Shown: positions 48,648 to 58,628, counted from the stretch's first letter. The stretch: DNA of 64,000 nucleotides from Paractinoplanes tereljensis (GCF_016862435.1 NZ_BOMY01000023.1:62001-126000), one strand, 5' to 3'. Translations and numbers: made by a program. Notes: generated from the sequence alone by a model not told the origin.

Positions 48648-49175
48648 CCACCCACCCTCACCGACCCCGGGCCCCGCCGCACCACCCACCACCCGAAACC
48701 ACCCGGGGTACCAAGCTCAGGACCGCCCGGCCAGGGAGCGCTTTCAGAGGTTGCGCGGCTTTGCGCGCCGCCTTCCGTGCCAGAAAGTCCCGATCTTGGA
48801 ACGGTAGAGCGCTCAGCGGGGGGTCAAATGCACAACTTCGCCGCAGGCTGGCCCGTCCCTGCCGGATATAAGCGGTATGTCGGGGTGCCGTGATCAAGAT
48901 GTGGAAGCGTCGCCCGCAAAGTGGGAGCGCGGGTCCGCGATGCGGGAGGCCCGCTCGGCCGCCAACCTCGGCACCTCCGATCCGCGGTCTGCCAAACGGT
49001 AAATAGCTACTCAAATAACTACGAAACGCCGACGCGTAGAGCAGGTTGGGGTGGGTGTCCCGTTGCGCGAGAGTCGCGGCACGTGCCGGAGTTGCACGTC
49101 GGCCGCGGGGTACGGGCGGTCGGGTGCGTTTTGCGGTTGTGGGCGTCGCAGCCCGTACCGGAAGAGGCTTTGACC
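48648..49175. other. Gene-free interval with dispersed element copy 2
   Basis: I see no convincing gene in these 528 bases. The notable content is the dispersed element at 48791-48908, which matches 33714-33830 block by block. An AT-rich patch (AATAGCTACTCAAATAACTA, about 49001-49020) lies between it and the decayed LuxR gene. Confidence 0.6.
48791..48908. repeat. Dispersed intergenic element, copy 2
   Basis: The same ordered blocks as at 33714-33830: GATCTTG, CACAACTTCGCCG at 48831, GATATAAGCGGTATGTCG ending at 48882, and ATCAAGATGTGGAAGC ending at 48908. The spacing agrees with copy 1 to within a few bases. It is non-coding and mobile or recombining in origin by inference. Confidence 0.65.
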
Positions 49176-50998
49176 CTAGATCAAACCGAGGCGGCGGGCG
49201 GCGCGGACGGCGTCCTGGCGGCCGCCTACGCCGAGCTTGCGGTAAAGGCTTTTGTTGTACGCCTTGACGGTGTTGATGGAGAGGAAGAGGGCCGCGCCGA
49301 TCTCGCGTTGGGTGGCGGTGCCGGGCAGCATGCGCAGGATGGACAGCTCGCGGTCGGTCAGTTCCTCGGCCAGGCCGCCGGTGTCCGCGGCCGTTCGCGC
49401 GGCGGAGCGGCCCAGCCGGGTCTCCGCCTCCTCGAGCCAGCCGCGCAGGAACGGCGCTATCGGGTCGTTGTCGGCCACCTCCCGGGCCCGGACCAGCGCG
49501 GCCCGGGCGGCGGGGCGGTCGCCGGTCGCGAGTTCGGTGTCGGCCGTGAACAGGTGGCCCAGCACCTGGTAGAACGGGTGGCCGGCCAGTTCGGCGAAGT
49601 GCAGGCCGCGTGCCAGCTGGGCGGTGGCCCGGGGCAGGTCGCCCCGCTGGTAGGCGCGGCGGCCTTCCACCAGGCGGATCGCCATGACCAGGTGGGCGGC
49701 CGGGGCCTCGCCCCACTCGCGTTCGGCCGCGTCGGCTCCGGCAGTCGCGTCGGCCAGCAGCCGATCGAGCTCGTCGGGCGCGTCCATCGCGAGCAGGTAG
49801 AGGCACAGCTGGCCGGCTACCTGCAGGTCGACGCCGGCCGACCAGTGGCCCTGGCCGCGCAGCCGCCAGGTTCCGGTCAGGATGCGTACGCCGTCGGCGA
49901 AGCGGCCGGCCAGGCCGTAGGCCATGCCCAGCGACATCACCGCGACCGGATGCTGGTCAGTGCCGGCCTCGGTCTCCAGCGCGACCGAGCGTTCGGCCAG
50001 GGCGATCGCCTCGGCCGGGTCGGCCGGGTCGGTGGCCAGCAGGGCGCGCAGGCTGAGCTCCGCGGCCCGGGGGCTGCGCCAGCTCTCGACGACGGTGTCC
50101 TGGTCGATCTGGCGGCCGCACACGTCGAGCCAGTGCGCGACCCGGTCGCGGTTTCCGCTGACTTCCGCCGCGTACGCCAGGAACAGCGCGAGCGGCGCCC
50201 CGATCGCCGCCTCCGGCAACCGCTCGCCCAGCGCCTGGTAGGTCGCCGCCCAGCCGCGCGCCAGGAACCACTGCTGCCGGTCGGCGAGCAGGCCGGCCGC
50301 GGCCTCGTCGTCGCCGGCGTCGAGCAGGCAGCGAACCGCGTCGTCGGCCCGCTCGTGATGCTCGAACCAGGTCGCCGCGCGACGCAGCACGAGCCGGGTG
50401 GCGTCGTCCGGTTTCGCCTCGGGGGACCAGCCGAGGGCGTTGCGCAGCAGGCGGTGGCAGCGGTACCACTCGTGGCCGGCGTCCAGCGCGACGACGAACA
50501 GGTCGGCCCGTTCCAGCTCGGCCAGCACCGCCGCCGAGCCGTGCACGTCGAGGGCGGCGTCGCACAGCGAGCCGGACAGCAGCTCCAGCGGGGCGGCCCG
50601 CACCAGCAGGTCGCGCTGGGCGGGGGTGAGGGCCGGTAGCACCTCGGCGGTGAAGTAGTCGAACACGTGCCGGTCGTTGCCGCGCAGCAGCGGCGGCCGG
50701 CTCTGCCGCAGGGCCAGGCCGGCCAGTTGCAGCCCGGCCGCCCACCCCTCGGTCAGAACCGGACCGGTTCGTCGTCGCTCTCGTCCAGCGACACCCAGGC
50801 CACCGGCGTGCCGGCGGTCGCGGCCCACCGGCTCACCAGGCTGGTCTTGCCCCAGCCGGCCGGGGCGGCCACCACGGTGAGCTTCGCCGCGGTGTCGAGG
50901 CGGCTCTCCAGCCGGTCGCGCGGCACGACGGCCGCCCGCACCGGCGGGATGGCGTGTTTGACCGCCAGCAGCGGGACGGGCGGCCGATCCGTGGACAC
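49176..50998 (-). pseudogene. LuxR-family (MalT/LAL-like) regulator with internal deletion and frameshift
   Basis: From the GTG at 50998 the frame gives a normal MalT-like start: VPRDRLESRL, Walker A APAGWGKTSLVSRW and WVSLDESDDEPVRF. It then meets a TGA at 50753-50755. One frame over, the protein resumes as LTEGWAAGLQLAGLALRQ, followed by the whole helical-repeat domain and a C-terminal LuxR helix-turn-helix (LTDRELSILRMLPGTATQREIGAALFLSINTVKAYNKSLYRKLG). In intact relatives roughly 150 residues, including the Walker B strand, separate RFW from TEGWAAGLQ. Here they are missing, so the gene lost its ATPase core and reading frame in one event. It probably once controlled neighbouring genes. 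Confidence 0.85.
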
Positions 50999-51107
50999 GC
51001 CGAGATTCTGACACCCGGGGTGCTTGTGGCCAACGGGTGCTGCCCGGCTACCCGGGTGGCCGCGAGTCTGGCGCTCGGATCAACGTCCCTTCCGACGGAG
51101 GCACACC

Positions 51108-52049
51108 ATGCAAACCTTGCCGGCGCCACCGTGGACCCGACGGCGGCTCCTGCGTTCGCTCGGCGCCACTGTGGTCGTCGCGGGGACCGGGGCCCTGGGC
51201 TACCGGGTCTACGACACCGCGGCGCTGCGACCGGGCAGTGGCGACGCGTACGACCCGTGGCAGCACTGGCGCGACGAACCCGGGCTGCTCGGCGCGGTCG
51301 GCGCGGCCGTCCTGGCGGCCAGCCCGCACAACACCCAGCCGTGGATGTTCGGCGTGCGCGCCGACGGGGTCGACGTTTTCGTCGATGCCGAGCGGGGAAC
51401 CGGCACTGTCGACCCCTATCGGCGGGAGCAGCACATCGGCATCGGCTGCGCGATCGAAAACCTCGTGCTGGCCTGCCGGGCCCGCGGCCTGGAGCCCACG
51501 GTGACGCTGCTGCCGGACAGCTCTCGTCTCGCTCGGGTCGATGTGCGGTCCGGCCGGCCGACATCCGATGTCCTCCATGACGCGATCGGCGACCACATCC
51601 AGCGGCACCGGGACGGGCTCACCCTCGGCGGGCAGGGGTTCGGCGCGACCAAGCTCGCGCTGGCCAAGCTGCTGCCGGCGTCCTCGCGGGCCGACGGCGA
51701 CCAGTTCTGGCTGAAGCAGACCAGAACCGTCCACACCGCGACCGCCACGGCCTACGGTGTGATCACCACCGGGACGCCCGACGACCGGGCCACCCAACTT
51801 GACGCCGGGCGGCTGCTCGAACGCATCCACCTCACCGCGACCAGCCGGGGCATCGCCCTGCACCACATGAACCAGATCACCGAGCGGATCGACCGCGAAC
51901 GCAGCACCGGCGCCACCGCGACCTTCGCACCGCGGTTCGCCGCGCTCCTCCCGCCCGGACAACAGCCACTGCTGACCTTCCGGGTCGGCTATCCCGTACG
52001 CCATGCGGCCCCGAGCCCGCGCCGAGCCACCACGGAGGTCCTCCGATGA
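51108..52049 (+). CDS. Acg-like nitroreductase-family FMN protein
   Basis: This 313-residue protein has a twin-arginine-like N-terminal leader (RRRLLRSLGATVVVAGTGAL). It then shows Acg-family features: AAVLAASPHNTQPWMFGVRADGVDVFVDAERG, IGCAIENLVLACRARGLEPTV, and later TAYGVITTGTPD, AGRLLERIHLTATSRGIALHHMNQ. The part between residues 165 and 205 seems shorter than in relatives I know. Acg proteins bind FMN but are thought not to act as ordinary reductases. ACGGAGG precedes the ATG at 51108. Its stop overlaps the FAD monooxygenase start by four bases, so the pair is coupled. Confidence 0.78.
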   Translation: MQTLPAPPWTRRRLLRSLGATVVVAGTGALGYRVYDTAALRPGSGDAYDPWQHWRDEPGLLGAVGAAVLAASPHNTQPWMFGVRADGVDVFVDAERGTGTVDPYRREQHIGIGCAIENLVLACRARGLEPTVTLLPDSSRLARVDVRSGRPTSDVLHDAIGDHIQRHRDGLTLGGQGFGATKLALAKLLPASSRADGDQFWLKQTRTVHTATATAYGVITTGTPDDRATQLDAGRLLERIHLTATSRGIALHHMNQITERIDRERSTGATATFAPRFAALLPPGQQPLLTFRVGYPVRHAAPSPRRATTEVLR

Positions 52050-53449
52050 TCACCCGAACCACTGTCGCCGTTGTCGGAGCCGGGCCCACCGGCCTGCTGC
52101 TGGCCGGGGACCTGGCCCGCGCCGGTGTGGACGTGACCGTTTTTGAACGGCGCGGCTCCGAGTCCAACCTGACCCGGGCGTTCGGCGTACACGCCCGCAC
52201 CCTCGAACACCTCGACGCCCGCGGGCTGGCCGACGAGATCGTGGCCGGCGGCGCGCCGATCGACCGGCTCCGGCTGTTCGACGCCCTGCGGATCAACCTG
52301 TCCACGCTGCCGACCCGGTTCCCGTACCTGCTGATCACCCCGCAGTACAACGTGGAGCGGGCCCTGGAGAAGCGCGCCGAAGCGCGGATCGTCCGCACCG
52401 CCGAGGTGACCGCGCTGCGGCAGGACGCGGACGGCGTGGACCTCACGGTCGGCGGCTCGACGGTCCGGGCCGACTACGCGGTCGGGGCGGACGGGGTGCA
52501 CAGCGCCGTACGGCATGCCCTGGGTCTGCCTTTTCCGGGCAAGGCCGTTCTCACCTCGATCATGCTGGCCGATGTGCGGCTCGCGCAAGCGCCGGCCGAC
52601 GTGCTCACGGTCAACGCGGTCGGCGACGCGTTCGCGTTCGTGGCGCCGTTCGGCGACGGCTGGTACCGGATCTTCGCCTGGGATCGGCTCAATCCGCAGC
52701 CGGACACCGCGCCGGTGACCCTGGACGACATCCGCAACGTCACCCGGCGGGCGCTGGGCACCGACTTCGGGCTGGCCGAGGCGCGCTGGATGTCGCGCTT
52801 CCACAGCGACGAGCGGCAGGCGCCGCACTACCGCCAGGGCCGGGTGTTCCTGGCAGGCGACGCCGCGCACGTGCACTCCCCGGCCGGCGGGCAGGGCATG
52901 AACACCGGCCTGCAGGACGCGGCCAACCTGGGCTGGAAGCTCGCGGCGGCGGTGCAGGGCTGGGCGCCGGACGGGCTGCTGGACACGTACGAGAGCGAGC
53001 GGCACCCGGTCGGCCGCCTGGTCCTGCGCAGCAGCGGCGCCATCATCCGGATGGCGATGGTCCGGTCCAAGGCCGGGCGGCTGACCCGCAACCTCGTCGG
53101 CGGCGCGGCGCTGCGGCTGCCGCCGGTGGCGCACAAGGCCGCCGGCACCATCTCCGGCATCGGCATCGACTACCCGCACGCACCCCGGGCCGCCGACGTC
53201 ACACTGCGGGGCGGCCGCCGGCTGTACGAGGAACTGCGGGCCGGCAAGTACGTGCTCCTGGCCCCGACCGCGGGCGAGAACGAGCACCTCGTGCGGGCTA
53301 CGCCGGCCGCGGCGTCACCCTGGACGCTGGTTCGCCCCGATGGGCACGTCGCCTGGCGCGGCGCCCCGGACGGCCTGCAAACCGCCCTTGACCAGGCCGG
53401 ACTCTCCGATGTGGCAGGTGCCGGCAAAGGGTCGTTAACAAGCCCGTAA
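52046..53449 (+). CDS. FAD-dependent aromatic-ring-type monooxygenase
   Basis: A 467-residue class A flavoprotein monooxygenase (UbiH/PheA/RdmE type). The three flavin/NADPH motifs are visible: VVGAGPTGLLLAGDLARAG near residue 9, the VGADGVHSAVR segment near 147, and VFLAGDAAHVHSPAGGQGMNTGLQDAANL near 267. The C-terminal thioredoxin-like domain begins near 380 (RGGRRLYEELRAGKYVLLAP), as in polyketide and phenol hydroxylases. It would hydroxylate an aromatic or polyketide-like compound with NAD(P)H and oxygen. It is coupled to the Acg-like gene. Confidence 0.87.
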   Translation: MITRTTVAVVGAGPTGLLLAGDLARAGVDVTVFERRGSESNLTRAFGVHARTLEHLDARGLADEIVAGGAPIDRLRLFDALRINLSTLPTRFPYLLITPQYNVERALEKRAEARIVRTAEVTALRQDADGVDLTVGGSTVRADYAVGADGVHSAVRHALGLPFPGKAVLTSIMLADVRLAQAPADVLTVNAVGDAFAFVAPFGDGWYRIFAWDRLNPQPDTAPVTLDDIRNVTRRALGTDFGLAEARWMSRFHSDERQAPHYRQGRVFLAGDAAHVHSPAGGQGMNTGLQDAANLGWKLAAAVQGWAPDGLLDTYESERHPVGRLVLRSSGAIIRMAMVRSKAGRLTRNLVGGAALRLPPVAHKAAGTISGIGIDYPHAPRAADVTLRGGRRLYEELRAGKYVLLAPTAGENEHLVRATPAAASPWTLVRPDGHVAWRGAPDGLQTALDQAGLSDVAGAGKGSLTSP

Positions 53450-53471
53450 AAACATACATCGCCGATAGGAC

Positions 53472-53501
53472 TTGAGTTAATCGCCGGGGCGGCCATAGCG
53501 T
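53472..53501 (+). promoter_or_regulatory. Candidate promoter of the amino-acid importer/monooxygenase operon
   Basis: TTGAGT (53472-53477) and TAGCGT (53496-53501) with an 18-base spacer lie 35 bases before the TTG start of the first operon gene. They are in the only AT-rich patch of the interval, and the GGAGG site comes after them. Confidence 0.4.
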
Positions 53502-53535
53502 GAATTCCACGCCCGCCGCCCCGGAGGTAATCCCC

Positions 53536-54411
53536 TTGACCGTCCTGTCCTCGCCGCCCGCGGCGGCCCTCGCCGCCGACGAGGGCGACCGGCTGACCGT
53601 GGTGCCGGCCCGCCATCCGTGGCGCTGGGTGGCCACCGTCATCGCCCTCGTCCTGGTCGCTCAACTCGCGCACGGCCTGATCACCAACCCCGGGTGGGAC
53701 TGGACCACCTTCGCCGGTTACTTCTTCGAGAAGTCGGTGATGCAGGCGCTGCTGGTCACCCTGGAGCTGACCTTCCTGGGCGCGTTCCTCGGCTTCCTCG
53801 GCGGCCTGATCCTGGCCCCGATGCGGCTGTCCAAGAACCGGGTGCTGCAGTCGGTGAGCTGGACCTACATCTGGGTGTTCCGGTCGGTGCCGCTGATCGT
53901 GCAGCTGCTGTTCTGGGCCAACCTCGGCTACCTCTACGAGACCCTGCAGTTCGGCGTCCCGTTCGGGCCCGGCTTCTTCCACTTCGAGACGAAGAGCCTG
54001 GTCAGCTCGTTCGGCGCGGCCCTGCTCGGGTTGGCCCTGCACGAGGCCGCCTACGCCGCCGAGATCGTCCGGTCCGGCATCGTCTCGGTCGACCAGCGCC
54101 AGCTGGAGGCGGCCGCCGCGCTCGGCATCCCCCGGCTGCGCCAGTTCCGCCGCATCCTGCTCCCCCAGGCCATGCGGGCGATCCTGCCGACCGCCGCCAA
54201 CGAGCTGGTCAACCTGCTCAAGAGCACCTCGGTGGTGTACGTGCTGGCGATCGGCGAGATCTTCTACCAGGTGCAGGTGGTCTACGGCCGCACCGGCCGG
54301 GTGGTTCCGCTGCTGATGGTGGCCACGGTCTGGTACGTGATCCTCACCGCGGTCCTGTCGGTCTTCCAGCACTACGTCGAGCGGCACTTCAACCGGGGGT
54401 GGCGGCGATGA
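53536..54411 (+). CDS. Amino-acid-type ABC transporter permease
   Basis: A 291-residue HisM/GlnP-type permease. Helices begin near residue 32 (WVATVIALVLVAQLAHG). The family segments are FRSVPLIVQLLFW, EAAYAAEIVRSGI and the coupling loop QLEAAAALGIPRLRQFRRILLPQAMRAILP. The TTG at 53536 has GGAGG eight bases upstream and was preferred to the GTG at 53500. The ATPase start overlaps its stop. This is the first gene of a six-gene operon for import and oxidation of an amino-acid-like compound. Confidence 0.9.
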   Translation: MTVLSSPPAAALAADEGDRLTVVPARHPWRWVATVIALVLVAQLAHGLITNPGWDWTTFAGYFFEKSVMQALLVTLELTFLGAFLGFLGGLILAPMRLSKNRVLQSVSWTYIWVFRSVPLIVQLLFWANLGYLYETLQFGVPFGPGFFHFETKSLVSSFGAALLGLALHEAAYAAEIVRSGIVSVDQRQLEAAAALGIPRLRQFRRILLPQAMRAILPTAANELVNLLKSTSVVYVLAIGEIFYQVQVVYGRTGRVVPLLMVATVWYVILTAVLSVFQHYVERHFNRGWRR

Positions 54412-55151
54412 TCGAGGTTCGCGGCGTACACAAGTCGTTCGGCCACCTCGAGGTGCTCAAGGGCATCGACCTGACCGTGGCGGCGGGCAGCGTCACGGTG
54501 ATCCTCGGCCCGTCCGGTTCCGGCAAGTCCACCCTGCTGCGCGTGATCAACCACCTGGAGAAGGTGGACCGCGGGCACGTCCGGGTCGACGGCGAGCTGA
54601 TCGGTTACCGCCAGCACGGCACCAAGCTCTACGAGCTGCGCGAACGGCAGATCCTCGAACAGCGGCGGGGCATCGGGTTCGTCTTCCAGACCTTCAATCT
54701 CTTTCCCCACCTGACCGCGTTGCAGAACGTCACCGAGGCAATGCGCGGACCCCGAGAAGCGGTGCACCGCAAAGCCCTCGAACGTCTCGAACGGGTCGGC
54801 CTGGCCGACAAGGCGGCCTCCTATCCGCGCCAGCTCTCGGGCGGGCAGCAACAACGCGTGGCGATCGCCCGCGCGCTGGCGCTCGACCCGAAGCTGGTGC
54901 TCTTCGACGAACCCACCTCCGCCCTCGACCCGGAGCTGGTCGGCGAGGTGCTCGACGTGATGCGCGACCTGGCCGCGGCCGGCACCACGATGATCGTCGT
55001 CACGCATGAGATCGGCTTCGCCCGCGAGGTGGCCGACACCATCGTCTTCCTCGACGAGGGGCGCCTGATCGAACAGGGCACCCCGGCCGAGGTTCTCGAT
55101 TCACCGAAGCACGACCGTACCCGGGCCTTCCTGTCCAAGGTCCTCGTTTAG
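54408..55151 (+). CDS. Amino-acid-type ABC transporter ATP-binding protein
   Basis: A 247-residue ATPase of the GlnQ/HisP/TcyC family. It has Walker A GPSGSGKS near residue 34, the Q-loop FVFQTFNLFPHLT, the signature LSGGQQQR near 143, Walker B LVLFDEPTSALDPE and the switch VTHEIGFA. An ATGA overlap couples it to the permease. Confidence 0.93.
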   Translation: MIEVRGVHKSFGHLEVLKGIDLTVAAGSVTVILGPSGSGKSTLLRVINHLEKVDRGHVRVDGELIGYRQHGTKLYELRERQILEQRRGIGFVFQTFNLFPHLTALQNVTEAMRGPREAVHRKALERLERVGLADKAASYPRQLSGGQQQRVAIARALALDPKLVLFDEPTSALDPELVGEVLDVMRDLAAAGTTMIVVTHEIGFAREVADTIVFLDEGRLIEQGTPAEVLDSPKHDRTRAFLSKVLV

Positions 55152-55161
55152 TGGAGCTCCC

Positions 55162-56124
55162 ATGCGTACAAAATCGGTCTTGATCGCTGTTGCCTTGGCC
55201 GCAAGCCTGGCCGCCTGCGCCGCCCCGAAGGAGGAGGCCAAAACGGTGTCGGTGGACACCAAAACTGTCAAGATCAACGACAGCCCCGAGCAGAACCGGA
55301 TCGTGCCGGCCAAGGTGGACGCCATCGCCGCCCTGGTGCCGGAAAAGATCCGGTCGAGCGGCAAGCTGGTCGTCGGTCTCGGCCTGGCCGGCAGCGGCTC
55401 GCCGCCGCTCGGGTTCACCGCCACCGACAACAAGACCCTGATCGGCAGCGAGCCGGACATCGCGGTCGCTATCGCCGGTGTCCTGGGTCTCGAGCCGGAC
55501 CTGCAGAACAGCTCCTGGGAGAACCTGTTCATCGGCCTGGACAGCGGGAAGTACGACTTCGGCGCCTCCAACATCACGGTCACCGAGCTGCGCAAGCAGA
55601 AGTACGACTTCGCCACCTACCGCAAGGACGACCTGGCGTTCGAGGCCAAGAAGGGCTCCGGCCTCAAGGTCACCGGGCCGAAGGACGTGTCCGGCAAGAA
55701 GGTGGCGGTCAGCTCCGGCACCAACCAGGAGAAGATCCTGGTCGAGTGGAGCAAGGAAGACGTCGCGAACGGCCTGCCCGCCGTCGACATCAAGTACTAC
55801 CAGACCAACCAGGCCACCTACCTGGCGCTCGGCTCCGGCCAGATCGACGCCTACCTCGGGCCGAACCCGACCTCGGCCTACCACGTCGCGGTGACCGGCG
55901 AGACCGAGATCGCGGGCACCTACTCCGGGGCCGGGGCCGACCTGCAGGGCCTGATCGCGGTAACCACCAAAAAAGACAACGGCCTGGTCCAGGCGCTCAA
56001 GGGGGCGCTCGACGAACTGGTCAAGTCCGGCGACTACGACAAGATCCTGGCACGCTGGAACCTGACCAGTGAGGCCGTGACCCCCGAGGTCAACCCGCCT
56101 GGCCTCCCGATCGACGGGAAGTAA
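55162..56124 (+). CDS. Amino-acid-type ABC transporter substrate-binding lipoprotein
   Basis: A 320-residue family 3 SBP. The signal peptide MRTKSVLIAVALAASLAAC carries the lipobox LAAC at the end. The mature part has GKLVVGLGLAGSGSPPLGF, the segment WENLFIGLDSGKYDFGASNITVTELRK and VSGKKVAVSSGTNQEKIL, all as in polar amino acid or cystine binders. A single SBP, permease and ATPase set, followed by monooxygenases, matches the layout of B. subtilis yxeMNO. Confidence 0.91.
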   Translation: MRTKSVLIAVALAASLAACAAPKEEAKTVSVDTKTVKINDSPEQNRIVPAKVDAIAALVPEKIRSSGKLVVGLGLAGSGSPPLGFTATDNKTLIGSEPDIAVAIAGVLGLEPDLQNSSWENLFIGLDSGKYDFGASNITVTELRKQKYDFATYRKDDLAFEAKKGSGLKVTGPKDVSGKKVAVSSGTNQEKILVEWSKEDVANGLPAVDIKYYQTNQATYLALGSGQIDAYLGPNPTSAYHVAVTGETEIAGTYSGAGADLQGLIAVTTKKDNGLVQALKGALDELVKSGDYDKILARWNLTSEAVTPEVNPPGLPIDGK

Positions 56125-56125
56125 C

Positions 56126-57298
56126 ATGCCCGATCCACTGCATCTAGCGGTAGCGCTCGACGGAACCGGCTGGCATCCCGCCTCCTGGCGCTCGCCCAAC
56201 GCGCGGCCCGCCGACCTGTTCCGCCCCGGCTACTGGACCGACCTGGTCCGGGAGGCCGAGGCCGGCACGCTCGACTTCGTCACCATCGAGGACGCGCTCG
56301 GCCTGCAGACCGACCGGCCGGACGGCCCGGACGAGCGCACCGACCACGTCCGCGGCCGGCTCGACGCGATCCTGATCGCTTCCCGGGTGGCGCCGCTGAC
56401 CTCGCACATCGGCCTGGTGCCGACCGCGACCGTCACGCACACCGAGCCGTTCCACATCTCCAAGGCGATCGCCACGCTCGACTACGTGTCCCGCGGCCGG
56501 GCCGGCTGGCGGGTGCAGGTCTCCGGCCGGGCGCACGAGGCCGGTCACTTCGGGCGGCGCACCCTGCCGGTGCTCAGCCCCGGCTCCCTCGACTCGGTGG
56601 CCGCCACCAAGGCGGTCGAGGACCTGTTCGAGGAGGCCACCGACTACGTCGAGGTGGTGCGGCGGCTCTGGGACAGCTGGGAGGACGACGCGGAGATCCG
56701 CGACGCCGCCACCGGCCGGTTCATCGACCGGGACAAGCTGCACTACATCTCGTTCGACGGGAAGTACTTCAGCGTCAAGGGCCCGTCCATCACCCCGCGA
56801 CCCCCGCAGGGCCAGCCGCTGGTCACCGCGCTCGCGCACGCGCCGATTCCGTACGCGTTCGCGGCCGGTTCCGCCGACCTGGCCTACGTGACGCCGGGCG
56901 ACGCCGACCAGGCCCGCCAGATCGTCGCGCAGATCCCGATCCCGCACGTCTTCGCCGACCTGGTGGTGTTCCTGGCCGACACCGAGCAGGAGGCGCGGGA
57001 CGCCAAGGACCGGCTCGACATCCTCGACCGCACGGTCTACAAGTCCGACGCGGCGATCTTCACCGGCACCCCCGTACAGCTGGCCGACCTGCTGCAGGAC
57101 TGGCAGACCGCCGGACTCACCGGTTTCCGGCTGCGGCCGGCCCGGCTGCCCGACGACCTGATCGCGATCACCCAGGGCCTGGTCCCGGAGCTGCGCCGCC
57201 GGGCCGCATTCCGGTCTTCCTACGAGGCGAGCACCCTACGTGGCCTGCTCGGTCTACCTCGCCCGGCCAACCGCTACGAGGGAGCTCGCGTTGCCTAA
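56126..57298 (+). CDS. LLM-class flavin-dependent monooxygenase
   Basis: A 390-residue luciferase-like monooxygenase. The N-terminal HLAVALDGTGWHPASWR, DFVTIEDALGLQ, PTATVTHTEPFHISKAIATLDYVSRGRAGWRVQVSG and RLWDSWEDDAEIRD place it near the NtaA/SnaA/DszA branch, which oxidises N- or S-containing substrates with FMNH2. It starts two bases after the SBP gene, and its last codons overlap the next monooxygenase start. The substrate is probably the imported compound. Confidence 0.87.
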   Translation: MPDPLHLAVALDGTGWHPASWRSPNARPADLFRPGYWTDLVREAEAGTLDFVTIEDALGLQTDRPDGPDERTDHVRGRLDAILIASRVAPLTSHIGLVPTATVTHTEPFHISKAIATLDYVSRGRAGWRVQVSGRAHEAGHFGRRTLPVLSPGSLDSVAATKAVEDLFEEATDYVEVVRRLWDSWEDDAEIRDAATGRFIDRDKLHYISFDGKYFSVKGPSITPRPPQGQPLVTALAHAPIPYAFAAGSADLAYVTPGDADQARQIVAQIPIPHVFADLVVFLADTEQEARDAKDRLDILDRTVYKSDAAIFTGTPVQLADLLQDWQTAGLTGFRLRPARLPDDLIAITQGLVPELRRRAAFRSSYEASTLRGLLGLPRPANRYEGARVA

Positions 57299-58628
57299 GC
57301 AGGTCCACCTCGCCGCGCATTTCCCCGGCGTCAACAACACCACCGTGTGGAGCGACCCGAGGGCCGGCAGCCACATCGAGTTCGACTCGTTCGTGAAGCT
57401 CGCGCAGACCGCCGAGCGAGCCAAGTTCGACTTCTTCTTCCTGGCCGAAGGGCTGCGGCTACGGGAGCAGGGCGTCCAGATCTACGACCTGGACGTGGTC
57501 GGCCGTCCCGACACGTTCACGGTCCTGGCCGCCCTGGCCGCGGTCACCACCCACCTCGGCCTGGCCGGCACGATCAACTCGACGTTCAACGAGCCCTACG
57601 AGGTGGCCCGGCAGTTCGCGTCGCTCGACCACCTCTCCGACGGCCGGGCCGCCTGGAACGTGGTGACCTCGTGGGACGCCTTCACCGGCGAGAACTTCCG
57701 GCGCGGCGGCTTCCTGGCCGAAGGCGACCGCTACACCCGGGCCACCCAGTTCCTGGCCACCGCGGCCGAGCTGTTCGACTCGTGGCCGGCCGACGCGGTG
57801 GTCGCCGACAAGACCTCCGGCGTCTTCCTGCGGGACGGCTCGGTCGGCGGTTTCCAGCACACCGACCAGCACTTCGACATCGCCGGCCGATTCAACGTGC
57901 CGCGCAGCCCGCAGGGCCGCCCGGTGATCCTGCAGGCCGGCGACTCGGACGGCGGCCGCGAGTTCGCGGCGGCCACCGCCGATGCCATCTTCAGCCGGCA
58001 CGGAACCCTGGTCGAGGGCCAGAAATTCTACGAGGACGTCAAACGGCGGCTGCCGGCCTACGGCCGCACCCGCGACTCGCTCAAGGTGCTGCCGGCCGCC
58101 ACCTTCATCCTCGGCGACACCGACGCCGACGCCCAAGAAAAAGCCGCGGTGGTACGCCGTCAGCAGGTCAGCGGAGCCACCGCGATCAAGCTGCTCGAAC
58201 AGCTGTGGAACCGCGACCTGAGCGGCTACGACCCGGACGGCCCGCTGCCCGAGATCGACCCCGATGTCTCGGACAGCCACATCGCCAAGGGCCGGGCCAG
58301 CGTACGGATGCACCGCGACCCGATCGCCACGGCGAACGAGTGGCGGGCGCGAGCGGAGGCCGAGAAGCTGTCCATCCGCGACCTGATCGTCGAGGTGACC
58401 AACCGGCAGACGTTCATCGGCGCCCCCGCCACGGTGGCCACCGAGATCAACGACCTGGTCCAGCAGGACGCCGCCGACGGCTTCATCCTGGTCCCGCACG
58501 TGACCCCGGACGGCCTCGACGAGTTCGCCGACACGGTGGTCCCGCTGCTGCAGGAACGCGGAGTCTTCCGCACCGAATATTCGGGCCCGACGCTGCGCGA
58601 CCACCTCGGCCTGGAAGTCCCCGCATGA
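57291..58628 (+). CDS. NtaA/SnaA/DszA-family FMN monooxygenase
   Basis: A 445-residue two-component monooxygenase. Family segments are HLAAHFPGVNNTTVWSDP, FDFFFLAEGLRLRE, TINSTFNEPYEVARQFASLDHLSDGRAAWNVVTSWD, QFLATAAELFDSW and LQAGDSDGGREFAAATADAIF. Members include YxeK and YtnJ, which open C-S bonds of S-modified N-acetylcysteines. The TTG at 57291 follows GGGAG and overlaps the previous stop by eight bases. The acetyltransferase gene follows with an ATGA overlap. Confidence 0.9.
   Translation: MPKQVHLAAHFPGVNNTTVWSDPRAGSHIEFDSFVKLAQTAERAKFDFFFLAEGLRLREQGVQIYDLDVVGRPDTFTVLAALAAVTTHLGLAGTINSTFNEPYEVARQFASLDHLSDGRAAWNVVTSWDAFTGENFRRGGFLAEGDRYTRATQFLATAAELFDSWPADAVVADKTSGVFLRDGSVGGFQHTDQHFDIAGRFNVPRSPQGRPVILQAGDSDGGREFAAATADAIFSRHGTLVEGQKFYEDVKRRLPAYGRTRDSLKVLPAATFILGDTDADAQEKAAVVRRQQVSGATAIKLLEQLWNRDLSGYDPDGPLPEIDPDVSDSHIAKGRASVRMHRDPIATANEWRARAEAEKLSIRDLIVEVTNRQTFIGAPATVATEINDLVQQDAADGFILVPHVTPDGLDEFADTVVPLLQERGVFRTEYSGPTLRDHLGLEVPA

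Noticed and set aside
48658-49806. Minus-strand Arg/Pro-rich frame across the 48.7-49.2 kb interval
   Set aside because: It crosses the dispersed repeat and the end of the LuxR pseudogene in the wrong frame and has no folded-protein character.
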